Assembly: GCA_032622095.1 (NCBI GenBank)
Contig: CP136064.1
Coordinates: 219,310,205-219,374,204 of the forward strand
Length of the DNA stretch: 64,000 nt
Reading direction: 5' to 3'
From: Siphonodentalium dalli
Taxonomy: Eukaryota; Mollusca; Scaphopoda; Gadilida; Siphonodentaliidae
Position 1 is the first letter of the stretch, and the number at the start of each line of letters is the position of its first letter. Positions 12,601-19,195 of the stretch are shown here, in pieces. Under the pieces are notes generated by a model. That model was not told the origin of the DNA. It saw nothing but the letters and a program-made list of their open reading frames with translations, and made no database searches. Position numbers and translations under genes: made by a program.

Positions 12601-15600
12601 ATAAAGAGTGTACACACCTCAGAGAAATCTTTGGCTGTTAATGTCCTTCCAGACTCCTCTGATACATTCGGTGGGAACGTGATCTGGGCCACCTCCTTCA
12701 ATTCATCTGGGAGCTTGTCAACAACCTCAGAAAATGACTTGAGGGCACTCTGGACCTGTGAAAGGTAAAACATACAATGGCTGGAATGTACAGCAAGGAG
12801 TTCTAAATGCAAGAAATCGTAAATATGGGGACCATCTAATCCACAAAACAATAATTTATTATTATTGGGTGGCTCAATTGATCTGGTTACTTAAGTTGTC
12901 CCATTCTCATTCTATTTGTGGAATTAACGTCATCTGAATTTTATTTTCCATTAACCACATCAAATATTAGGACAAAACCTAATTCGTATTTCAGAGATAA
13001 TGAATAACAATTCACTGATCCTCTGTAGCAACAACTAATTCAGCCCCAGTATTAAACCCGTCCACACTAACGTACCATACATAGTTCAACCCTCTCATCT
13101 GTAAACATGTACACAGTAACGTACCATGCACAGATCGGCCTCACTATTAACCCCATCCACACTAATGTACCATGCATACCATAGTTCAGCCCCAGTATTA
13201 AACCCGTACACAGTAACGTACCATGTATAGTTCCACCATCTCACAGTAAACCCGTACAGCAATACATGTATCATGCATAGTTCAGTATTAAACCCATCCA
13301 CAGTAATGTACCATGCATAGTTCAACCCCAGTATTAACCCCCTCCACACTAATTTACCATGCATAGTTCAGCCCAGTATTAAACCAGTACACAGTAACGT
13401 ACCATGCATACGTAGTTCAACCCCAGTATTAACCCCATCCACACTAATGTACCATGCATAGTTCAGCCCCAGTATTAAACCAGTACACAGTAACGTACCA
13501 TGTGCATAGTTCCACCCTCTCATGATAAACCTGTAGACAGTAACGTACCATGCATAGTTCGGCCTCACTATTAACACCATCCACACTAATGTACCATGCA
13601 TAGTTCAGCCCCAGTATTAAACCTGTACACAGTAACGTACCATGCATAGTTCCACCCTCTCACAGTAAACCCGTACACAGCAATACATGTATCATGCATA
13701 GTTCAGTATTAAACCCAACCACAGTAATGAACCATGCATAGTTCCACCCTCGCATAGTAAACCTGTACACAGTAATGAACCATGAATAGTTCCACCCTCA
13801 TAGTAAACCTGTACACAGTAACGTACCATGAATAGTTCCAACCTCTCATAGTAAACCCGTACACAGTAACGAATCATGAATAGTTCCACCCTCTCATAGT
13901 AAAACCTGTATACAGTAATGTACAATGCATAGTTCCACCCTCTCATAGTAAACCCGTACACAGTAACGTACCATGCATAGTTCCACCCTCTCATAGTAAA
14001 CCTGCACACAGTAACGTACCATGCATAGTTCCACCCTCTCATCAGGCTGGGAGATCCACTTATTATTGAATTGGTCTAGAATCAGATTCTCCCGTCTCAG
14101 TCGTTCTCCTTCTTTCAGTTGTTCTTGCTTTTCTCTGTCTTCACGTTTCCTCCTGGCATCAGCCTTCACTCTGGCTAATCTATAATAGAGAATTAACATG
14201 ATAAACCACAAACACTTTATCCCAATTGTCCACAAAATTAACATATTTCTAAAAATCAAGAGTCCCACTCCAACAAAATATTGTTCAATCATCAGTCAAA
14301 AAACAAACAATGATTTCAGCTGATGATTTCAAAAGAAAAAAACATAGAATTTAGTCTGGGGTACAATGGCTATTAACCCTTTCAGTGCCAGGGGCCGATA
14401 TCATCGGCCCTAATTTACGGTCTGTAGAGCCCTAAAAAAAAAATAAAAAAAATAAAAACATTTAATTTTTTTTTTTTTTTTGTGTGTGGGTATGCTTAAG
14501 CATGCTAAAGCGAATTTAAAAACAAATTGGATAAAACCTTAGGGGCATGTTATAACTCAAAACTATCACCAAGTATTCATAGTAATAATTTTGATGCCCA
14601 TGAAAAACGTAAGATTCCCTGGCACTAAACCTACAAAATAAGTCTGTTAAAGAATATAAGAAAAAATTATTAAAATTGTAAAAAATGATGAAAAATTGTT
14701 AGGCCAATGCATTCTCTTATATATGCGAGACGACCTATGGTCGACTCGCATATATAAGAGAATGCATTGGCACAGGGTATATGGGTTGATACAAAAATCT
14801 GACCTGGCACTAAAAGGGTTAAAGATCGGGCACTGGTAAATTTGTAGCAGAGGTTGCTCAAGTAGCTCAAGTAGACCTCGTTCTCACTCCATCAAGGAAA
14901 TCTCAGTAATATAGCTCAATGCTATCTTCTTCAATAGGAATCATTATCAATTTATCAGTCTACAAATATAAACTTTGAAAACTGCAGCCTTAACTCATTT
15001 TCATTATAATTACCATGTTGTTTACATCATTCATAGAGCACATGACATCATGAGTGTATTTTGTACTTATTCCTGGCTCAAATTCATTCATTTGTTCCAT
15101 ATATTCTGTTGAGTATAATAGAAGATGGCTCCCATAAATGGCTGGCTTTGGAGTACAGTCCACCTTTAAATAAAATATACGGTTCCTGAAGAACTCAACA
15201 CTATAAACCCATATTTAAATAGTTAAGGAAGAAGATTTCTGTGAGTCAAAATATTGCGTACCTGTTGTCATCTATGGTAAATAACTGCCTGCGTAGTTCC
15301 TCTGCCACTTCTCTCATCCCTCGGACATACGGTGAAGCTTCAGAGAAGTTACTATATCTCGGATTATTTCTGAGTAAATACTGAGCTAGATAGTTTATAG
15401 GATTAAAATTTGCATCCTGTGCGTTTGTTTCAGTTAACTCCTTCCTATCAGCTTCATTTAAAAGCTTCTCAAGTCCCAAAATTAACGTAGGAAACAGTTT
15501 ATCTACAAGATAGGCACGAATTTCTAAGGTTGCCATATTATCATTCAGCCACTCTTTTGCTAACATCTCGGTCGGAATCTTCCTGGCCAATACTTTTGCG

Positions 15601-15878
15601 CTGTCTCTTGATGATCTAACAAATTGCTTCTTCTCATGTCGAAGTTTCGTTATTTTTTCCATGACCTTTTGCTCATGCAGTCTTTTCCACCTTCTCGCGG
15701 CACTTCTAACAATCGGTTTGTTGTACTCATCATGTGCTGTTCTTCTCTCCTGATAGCTTATTTTGCGTTTACCAGCTGATCTGCTGCGTGGATCACCCAC
15801 AGAAACTTTTCTTGAACGATTGCCACTTGAAGGACCACTGAAGGTTCCCGGACCACTCAAAACAGCTGTTTCTGCCAT
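536..15878 (-). CDS. EFCAB5: EFCAB5-like EF-hand protein, N-terminal 814 codons (11 exons, 3' end off window)
   Basis: Eleven exons on the minus strand join without a frame break into 2442 nt, or 814 codons: 15262-15878, 14020-14179, 12618-12755, 11850-12005, 10957-11056, 10100-10243, 5917-6390, 4590-4733, 3630-3832, 3006-3162 and 536-684. Every junction has GT/AG and the phases agree throughout. The protein starts basic and Ser/Arg-rich. It continues with a Dpy30-like helical segment (motif NPINYLAQYLLRNNPRYS), a charged coiled coil (ARRKREDREKQEQLKEGE), a degenerate EF-hand, a long acidic linker and a canonical EF-hand (DNDGSGFLDIEE) followed by a weaker partner. The order and the motifs around AKEWLNDN and NPINYLAQYL resemble vertebrate EFCAB5 as I recall it, a Ca-binding protein of ciliated and testis tissue. 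That name is a family inference; the exon structure is read directly. No stop codon is reached, so the C-terminal part lies left of the window. Confidence 0.8.
978..1405. mobile_element. Family F two-hairpin element
   Basis: A full-length family F copy: a hairpin GAATGAGGTCTCCAGAGGGT...CACCCTCTGGAAACGTC, a middle segment with GTTCACCTATTAATCACCTC, then a second hairpin. The outer ends GGAAATAGTGTGTCTGATAT and its complement close the element. It is intronic. Nothing else was recognised between 1406 and 2160. Confidence 0.8.
2149..2172. repeat. (GA)n microsatellite
   Basis: About nine GA dinucleotides, abutting the tail of the first 5S-derived repeat. Confidence 0.9.
2160..2372 (-). repeat. 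5S rRNA-derived repeat, copy 1
   Basis: On the minus strand, 2268-2193 reads GATCGCCGAAGTTAAGCAAC, then CTTAGATGGGTGACTGG and GGGATTCCGGTTGCTG. These match the internal control region and 3' half of animal 5S rRNA. The 5' part of the gene and the terminal stem are absent. It is therefore a 5S-derived SINE or pseudogene, not a functional 5S gene. Confidence 0.75.
2460..2672 (-). repeat. 5S rRNA-derived repeat, copy 2
   Basis: A second copy, about 308 bp from the first and in the same orientation. The minus-strand core 2580-2501 has GATCACCGAAGTTAAGC, TTTGGATGGGTAACTGGC and GGGATTCCGGGTGCTGCC. The flanking CGGCCTTCTATATTTACA and the serine-like tail GGGAGTCGCACC are shared with copy 1, so the repeat unit extends beyond the 5S part. 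Confidence 0.75.
2780..2915. repeat. 50-bp tandem repeat, about 2.7 copies
   Basis: Unit GATAAAGCCCTCTTTGAGTG, then ATGTGGGAGGTG and GACAACAC. Open frames across it are artefacts of the repeat. It lies in the intron just downstream of exon 10. Confidence 0.85.
3006..3162 (-). CDS. EFCAB5: EFCAB5-like exon 10 with canonical EF-hand
   Basis: The exon has 52 codons plus one base, with acceptor GTCTTTTAG and donor GGG|GTCAGT. It carries an intact 12-residue EF-hand loop, DNDGSGFLDIEE: Asp1, Asp3, Ser5, Gly6, Leu8 and Glu12 are all present. The helices are QLFEKW before it and VESLLLRYKEGQ after it. This is the only convincing calcium-binding loop in the window. Confidence 0.9.
3630..3832 (-). 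CDS. EFCAB5: EFCAB5-like exon 9
   Basis: The exon has 203 nt, phase 1 in and phase 0 out, with acceptor CTACTTTCCACAG and donor AAG|GTACAG. It is globular and helical, with motifs NVSQFVQLLETFMGDHP and ETEKEKMERLLK. It leads into the canonical EF-hand exon. Confidence 0.85.
3863..4121 (+). mobile_element. Family B MITE
   Basis: TTAA-flanked foldback starting TTAACCCTTTCGTGATGG and ending GAAGGGTTAA. It contains two core hairpins (ATTCTCTTATATATTGAGGC type). Confidence 0.85.
4590..4733 (-). CDS. EFCAB5: EFCAB5-like exon 8
   Basis: The exon has 144 nt, phase 1 to phase 1, with acceptor TTAATTTTAG and donor ACAG|GTAGGT. The peptide is polar and Ser/Thr/Lys-rich (GSPGQMKSPEPSNKEDKS). Exons 6, 7 and 8 are all phase 1-1, so any of them could be skipped without a frame change. 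Confidence 0.85.
4866..5136 (+). mobile_element. Family B MITE (degenerate ends)
   Basis: Starts TTACCCTTTCATGACGG and ends GTCATGGAAGGGTCAA. The TTAA flanks are lost at both ends. An internal 50-bp stretch (GGCTTACAAGGTCAAGGTAT) is tandemly duplicated. Confidence 0.75.
5251..5715 (+). mobile_element. Family C MITE, full length
   Basis: Starts TTAACCCTTTACCCAACAGA and ends GGGTAAAGGGTTAA. It has two core hairpins with stems of about 27 bp (CCAATGCATTCTCTTATATA), separated by an AT-rich spacer of repeated ATTGTTAAAGAATGTAAG. The right part includes CCGAAGATATTTTAGGCTGT. Confidence 0.85.
5917..6390 (-). CDS. EFCAB5: EFCAB5-like exon 7 (long acidic linker)
   Basis: At 474 nt this is the second-largest exon seen, phase 1 to phase 1, with acceptor TTATTAATTTCAG and donor CCAG|GTATAC. 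About 158 residues are dominated by Glu, Asp, Lys and Ser, with blocks such as EEKKDDVEDPPKEEKKEEE. It is a low-complexity, disordered linker that sequence searches would mask. Confidence 0.85.
6540..7800 (+). pseudogene. Relic THAP-domain gene (possibly P-element-like)
   Basis: At 7000-7155 a frame starts MPNKCSVFGCGRYSD and continues HSFSNDVRLRDIWWDF. That is the start of a THAP zinc finger (Met-Pro, first two Cys, His, Trp). It stops at TAG 7153. The next frame (7189-7398) continues with KMCIEH, resembling the C-x2-H end of the same finger. One frame shift or lost splice site therefore separates the halves. Upstream, 6580-6690 has two TGACGTCA palindromes in an 85-bp duplicated segment. 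THAP proteins are often derived from P-element transposases; no transposase core is visible here. Confidence 0.6.
7419..7790 (+). repeat. Tandem ~200-bp segments with AATAAA signals
   Basis: Three related blocks with ACTCAATAAAGAGCGTTCCA-type ends occur at about 7419, 7555 and 7762. The last two are preceded by CACGATGACAACT and a CCCATTTTCCTTCACTATGA-type run. This looks like a duplicated 3' end with poly(A) signals, downstream of the THAP relic. Confidence 0.6.
8258..8330. promoter_or_regulatory. Cluster of CACGTG / CATGTG E-boxes
   Basis: Three CACGTG (8258, 8292, 8323) and two CATGTG (8270, 8303) lie in about 70 bases; the last sits in ATCACGTGACTC. This is the E-box type bound by bHLH-zip factors. 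No transcript start is recognised beside it, so function is inferred only. Confidence 0.3.
8580..8830. mobile_element. Family F element, 3' truncated
   Basis: Starts CAAGCCTTGAAATAGTGTGT, has one complete hairpin (GAATGGGGTCCCCAGAGGGT) and the middle segment TTGAAGTTGGTAATGTTCAC. The second hairpin is missing. Confidence 0.75.
8967..9203 (+). mobile_element. Family A MITE
   Basis: Starts TTAACCCTTTCTGTAAG, includes TTCAGACAATAAGTTCAACA and ends GGAGAATCCATCCAGTAAA; the right terminus is eroded. Nothing recognised at 9204-9640. Confidence 0.75.
9640..10074. mobile_element. Family F two-hairpin element
   Basis: Two CCCCAGAGGGTGAATTTAGT hairpins flank a middle segment with GGGAACTTCAAATGGAGTC. 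It ends GACAGGCACACTAAACTCAG, just 26 bp from the 3' end of EFCAB5-like exon 6. Insertion this close to a donor is notable. Confidence 0.8.
10100..10243 (-). CDS. EFCAB5: EFCAB5-like exon 6 (acidic)
   Basis: The exon has 144 nt, phase 1 to phase 1, with acceptor TTTGATTACAG and donor AAAG|GTAATA. The peptide is strongly acidic (EVDEADDSISDDEFDDIVAS) and probably disordered. It lies between two family F MITEs in the flanking introns. Confidence 0.85.
10608..10938. mobile_element. Family F element, second hairpin partly lost
   Basis: The first hairpin is complete (GAATGAGGTCTCCAGAGG and complement). The second is reduced to CCCTCATTCTGCAAATGTCC. It ends 18 bp from the donor of EFCAB5-like exon 5. 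Confidence 0.75.
10957..11056 (-). CDS. EFCAB5: EFCAB5-like exon 5 (second half of a degenerate EF-hand)
   Basis: The exon has 33 codons plus one base, with acceptor TAATTATTTCAG and donor GAT|GTAAGT. The peptide IGILDRHRIIKLFEDFYDN joins DHSG to make the loop DHSGIGILDRHR. Gly6 and a hydrophobic residue 8 are kept, but the position-12 acid is Arg and position 5 is Ile. Calcium binding by this hand is doubtful. Confidence 0.85.
11186..11343. mobile_element. Family G MITE
   Basis: Starts TACAGTAATGCTCTAAGTAA and ends GGGCATTACTGTA. The central arm is truncated. It is enclosed by a wider inverted repeat (CTCGAACAAGCC at 11101 with GCTTGTTCGAGAG at 11343). Confidence 0.8.
11850..12005 (-). CDS. 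EFCAB5: EFCAB5-like exon 4
   Basis: The exon has 52 codons, phase 0 to phase 0, with acceptor TTCCTGTTTCAG and donor GGG|GTAAAT. The peptide contains FEQFRIHFENCAEDYKE and ends FLSCDHSG. Its last four residues open a degenerate EF-hand loop that finishes in the next exon. Confidence 0.85.
12169..12455 (+). mobile_element. Family B MITE
   Basis: Starts TTAATCCTTTCATGACTGG and ends CACGGAAGGGCTAA, with two core hairpins. It lies in the intron between EFCAB5-like exons 3 and 4. Confidence 0.8.
12618..12755 (-). CDS. EFCAB5: EFCAB5-like exon 3
   Basis: The exon has 46 codons, phase 0 to phase 0, with acceptor ACCTTTCACAG and donor GAG|GTGTGT. The peptide begins VQSALKSFSEVVDKLPDELK and ends TAKDFSE. 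It is amphipathic and helical with no recognised motif of its own. It follows the minisatellite intron directly. Confidence 0.85.
13020..14042. repeat. 48-bp intronic minisatellite made from an exon-intron junction
   Basis: About twenty tandem units of roughly 48 bp (some longer or shorter) begin exactly at the end of EFCAB5-like exon 2. On the plus strand each unit reads like CCACCCTCTCATAGTAAACC followed by a GTACACAGTAACGTACCATG-type half. On the coding (minus) strand each unit repeats the last 23 exon bases, the donor ATG|GTACGT and the first intron bases. Units near the exon are the most alike; units toward 13020 are more divergent. Confidence 0.9.
14020..14179 (-). CDS. EFCAB5: EFCAB5-like exon 2
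   Basis: Acceptor CTCTATTATAG is followed by A, completing Arg with exon 1, then 53 codons beginning LARVKADARRK. The first 30 residues are strongly charged (coiled coil). The end is ambiguous. ATG|GTACGT at 14019 is a strong donor and gives WISQPDERVELCM, while AGG|GTGGAA fifteen bases earlier is a weak one. Both leave phase 0. The junction sequence is repeated downstream as a 48-bp minisatellite, so about twenty copies of this donor follow in the intron. Confidence 0.75.
14373..14822 (+). mobile_element. Family D MITE
   Basis: Starts TTAACCCTTTCAGTGCCAGG and ends CCTGGCACTAAAAGGGTTAA. The arms differ from families A-C (GGCCGATATCATCGGCCC near the left end). The right part nevertheless carries the same core hairpin, CCAATGCATTCTCTTATATA, as families B, C and E. 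Confidence 0.85.
15014..15185 (-). CDS. Possible alternative (terminal?) exon of the EFCAB5-like gene
   Basis: A good acceptor (GAGTTCTTCAG) is followed by one base that completes the phase-2 codon of exon 1, then 57 open codons ending in SMNDVNNM at a GTAATT donor. The peptide composition looks coding (motifs KPAIYGSHLLLY, EYMEQMNEFEPG). The exon ends in phase 0, but the next exon (14179) needs phase 2. It therefore cannot be a simple cassette: it would be a terminal exon, with a stop seven codons past the donor, or need a further unseen exon. It may also be a chance ORF. Confidence 0.35.
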
Positions 15879-15899
15879 ATTCACTGCTTGAATTTAGAC
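15262..15899 (-). CDS. EFCAB5: EFCAB5-like exon 1 (first coding exon)
   Basis: The ATG is at 15878-15876, and an in-frame TAA lies five codons upstream, so this is the true first coding exon. A pyrimidine-rich acceptor (TTTTTCAG) ends at 15900, which predicts at least one non-coding 5' exon further upstream that I could not place. The 205 complete codons run from MAETAVLSG to the motif FTIDDN. The donor AG|GTACGC leaves phase 2. The N terminus is rich in Ser, Arg and Lys. The segment after AKEWLNDN is helical and ends in a Dpy30-like YLAQYLLRNNP motif. Confidence 0.85.
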
Positions 15900-16585
15900 C
15901 TGAAAAATAATAACAGTTTAATCCTTGATAATTTATGATACATCTTCGAACACATTGATAGGCATTTTCACCTAGCCCCACGCCAGAGAAAAACAAAAGC
16001 AAGAATAATTCTTTCCACTGAGCAGGTAATAAAAAGAGTGTATCTGTTTCTTGGTGATGTAAAAAAAACGTGAAAAAAAAGACCGTATCAATGGAAGAAA
16101 AATTTCATTTCTAAGTACCGGGGTAGTTCATTAATTATTATGTCGGCATATTTTTATTCAAAAATGATCTTCCAGTCTGAGAAAGGCGACAAACGAAAAT
16201 TCATCTCATTTTCTCCAAAAAAATATCTAGGCCTAACTTCAAAGTTCATGAACAACATTATAATCCTATGATGTTATTTTCGAATAAATAATAATACCCA
16301 GGGTTGGTGCTGGAGTCCGGGCAGCTGGACCCAAATTTTCTCTTGCCAAACTTTTGGCCACATGAAACTTTTTTTTGCCAAATTTCATTGAGGGTATATA
16401 ATTAAGGGAAATTGAAGGAAATTCTCATTTTCTTATGATTGTTATATAATGTAAAACCTAACCACATACACAGGTATAACAAGTTAGTGAAACAAGCTAG
16501 TAGGCCCTATTATTAAATATTAATATATATCACAGTAACAATACATATCTAAGTGACACCAGAAATTATGATTAATGTTACTAAG
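15900..16585. other. 5' flank of the EFCAB5-like gene
   Basis: AT-rich. It should contain the 5' intron and untranslated exon implied by the acceptor at 15900. I found no convincing exon or promoter motif. Confidence 0.5.
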
Positions 16586-16714
16586 AGCACAGGAGCTTGG
16601 AATTTGGTCAAAACCCCTCTTTTATTGGCAGAACCACCACCCGGGACCATAGGTCACGGGTGGTGGTTCTGCCAATAAAAGAGGGGTTTTGACCAAATTC
16701 CAAGCTCCTGTGCT
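16586..16714. repeat. Perfect palindrome, 58-bp arms, 13-bp loop
   Basis: The arm 16586-16643 starts AGCACAGGAGCTTGGAATTT. It is the exact reverse complement of 16657-16714. The loop is GGACCATAGGTCA. No mismatch was found on base-by-base reading. It resembles none of the other families in the window. Confidence 0.92.
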
Positions 16715-18004
16715 AAGAGAGACAACTATATACATGTATTTGCTAATGACCAATAATCTTGCTCACAATTACATTGCGAATATGTTGTGTGATTCAATCA
16801 AATGATATGCGTTTTTGTCTTATCTTAAAACATTAAATTGTGACCCTATTCATCTTATCTTCTTGGTGGGGCAATTACCTTTATGTATAAAAAAGAAATA
16901 TGCATTGTACAAAGTGGCAAATATTGTCTTTTGAGAAGGTATCTTATTAATCTTATACCATATGTCATTCTGGTTCTCACTGCTGATCGTTCTGTAACAG
17001 TGTAACCCCATTTGAAAATGTGCTACCGATATGTATGTACTAGTAGGCCTACTCATGCAAGTCATGGTCAGGGAAACCGTCTTGATTATTCAAATACTAA
17101 ATATTTGAATACAATGTACTACAAATGAATACCAAAATCCTCTATTCGGTTCAGCACAATAGATTTGACAATTCTTTTCTGTAAATTTCCAGTGCAGGAA
17201 CCTTTTGGCTGCATGTTGTCGCATTGTTGCTACTACTCGGATGTTTCTCCAGAAGTTAAATTGTCCCTGACTCCTGAGCATGCATTATAATAATCTTCCA
17301 GGCTATTCCAGTCTCTGATAAGTTCGCATGAAGAATGAATTGTGGTATTGCTCAGTGTTGGTCCTGATTGGCTCAAACAATCTCAAGTTAATTGACCCCC
17401 TCTTGGCGCGATATTAATATATATAAATTATAATTATACATGTATAATATATTGACACTTATGTGGTCTTGATAGTTTGTCCGTCCTTTTTTATCTTGTA
17501 CTTTTGTGAAAGATGTTGTCTTCATACATTTTTCAGGAGTTATTTAAGGCGTTAACCACCTGAGCCTTTCCACGCATTTTATTTAATAGTTCCCACTGAT
17601 ATGTTCATTGATACAAAGTTATAGAAGATTTGTATATTCCTATAGTTTTGCTTACTCAAACAATATCATGTGTATGTATTAACATAACAATGATACTCAG
17701 ATAGGTCCGCAAGAAATAAATATTTACAATTAAACAAAATGCTCATGGAAAGTAGCAGAGGCCGGGTTATCTCGTAGTTCAGAGCGTTTTCTTGATAGAT
17801 AACTCTTGAAAAACATATGAACATAACAGTTTCAGCTTTAAGTTTAATTCATATGTGTGTATAGTCCATGAACCTGACGTTGATAATCAGAGCAAAGCTC
17901 TAGTGATTAGCTCTGTTAGAATAGTCCGGTCTGCAGACTATGACTGCATGTGTCACATTGTGTGTATGGCGGGACCGGAACAATTTATTATTCCGTTATG
18001 ACGT
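16715..18004. other. Intergenic interval, no feature recognised
   Basis: AT-rich sequence with scattered TACATGTA words. Open frames are short and unconvincing. Confidence 0.5.
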
Positions 18005-18380
18005 ACATCTACATCTACTTGATACTCCATCGCCCTCAATGTGCTGAGGATTATATGGAGGTCCAGGTGCTACCACGGCCGAGTAACTTTATAACCCTGT
18101 GGTGACTCCAGTAGCGTTCTTTAACGTGCACACACCGAGGCGTGTACACGGGTCAGCCATTAATGTCCGCGCCCGATCGGACAGCGTACTGCACCCACGA
18201 CAACATACCTGTCGGCATTTTGCATTCGGATCTTTATTCAGTGATCTCGAATGGGACTTTTCAGCCTGACAAACTTGGTATCTGACCGAGTTCTGATTTT
18301 TGTCAGAATACCCTGACCAGGTTGCGATCCCCGGTCCGATAGCACGAGAGACCAGTACGCTACCTCTCGGCTACCGACTT
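18005..18380 (-). mobile_element. tRNA-derived SINE
   Basis: On the minus strand, 18374-18360 reads TAGCCGAGAGGTAGCG (pol III A box) and 18331-18320 reads GGGATCGCAACC (B box), with tRNA-like spacing. The body continues leftward with CGATCGGGCGCGGACATTAA and CACGTTAAAGAACGCTACTG. Without an anticodon-arm match or a clean tail it is a SINE, not a tRNA gene. Confidence 0.65.
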
Positions 18381-18929
18381 CGTAGAAAGTATTGGTAATT
18401 GCAGTTACAGTACCTGAGCCTGAGGGAACTTCCGAACAAAGCACTTGAAGTTGAGCTTGAGACTGAGTCTTTATTCAACACAACAGATACTGAGAATTAT
18501 TAGTGAACAGCGGATTTCAAGAACAACAACAAAATTGAACAATTACCGGTAATCACCAACGACGGAAAGGTTTTAAACTGATAATATGACCTTGAAGAAC
18601 ATCAATAAAACCCTTTTTTTTCTGCTTCTCACTGTGTTTTTCTACTTCAAGTTGGTGTTCAACTTGTTGTTGAGTGGTTCACAAATTTTCAGAATAAATT
18701 TCAATTTTCAAATTGACATATCCAATTTTCGTCGTATAACTTTGGCACTTATTTTAGATATAAAGAACAATTGTACATATTTAATGAGCAGAATATAACC
18801 GGGCATGTATGATAACTTAAAGGGCGCGTCATGTCAAAGTCGCTAAAACAGAAACAAACCATTTTTCTGTGAATTAAAGCCAAAAACAGCAAGTGGTTGC
18901 CAGTTACGCTTCTTGTTGCTAAGTCCGTT

Positions 18930-19010
18930 GTCAGTCGTGCGCATGCTCCGATGCCAATTTTACTTCCGGGTTATCACGAGAATTTCGTAAACGGAAGTGT
19001 TTAGTTCAGT
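18930..19010 (+). promoter_or_regulatory. TATA-less promoter region of the plus-strand gene
   Basis: TGCGCATGCT (18938) is close to the NRF1 site, ACTTCCGG (18962) and CGGAAGTG (18992) match ETS sites on opposite strands, and GCCAAT lies at 18952. They sit 140-200 bp upstream of the ATG at 19142. This is typical of broadly expressed genes, but the start site itself is not visible. Confidence 0.5.
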
Positions 19011-19141
19011 GATGTTCAGGCATTCGTTACGGAAAGGTGTTGATTTCTTCGGTTATCAGACAAAATTTCTTTGTTTTATATCGACATGGATTACTGCATT
19101 ATGTAGTGAATAATGTAATCTGTTACTTGAAGTGACTCGAA

Positions 19142-19195
19142 ATGGCTTTAGTGACCGTCCAGCGGTCTCCTAGCCCAAGCAACAGTCCCGAATCG
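19142..19195 (+). CDS. Unrecognised gene, coding exon 1
   Basis: 18 codons, MALVTVQRSPSPSNSPES, ending in a consensus GTAAGT donor, phase 0. The start is chosen because TGA is in frame four codons upstream and promoter-like motifs lie just upstream. Confidence 0.75.

Noticed and set aside
13095-14042. Minus-strand repeats reading MHGTLLCTGLILGLNYAWY-like peptides
   Set aside because: Produced by the junction minisatellite. Only the units next to exon 2 could ever be coding, in a different frame.
18311-18380. Functional tRNA gene
   Set aside because: A and B boxes are present, but no complete cloverleaf or anticodon stem can be drawn, and it is fused to a SINE body.
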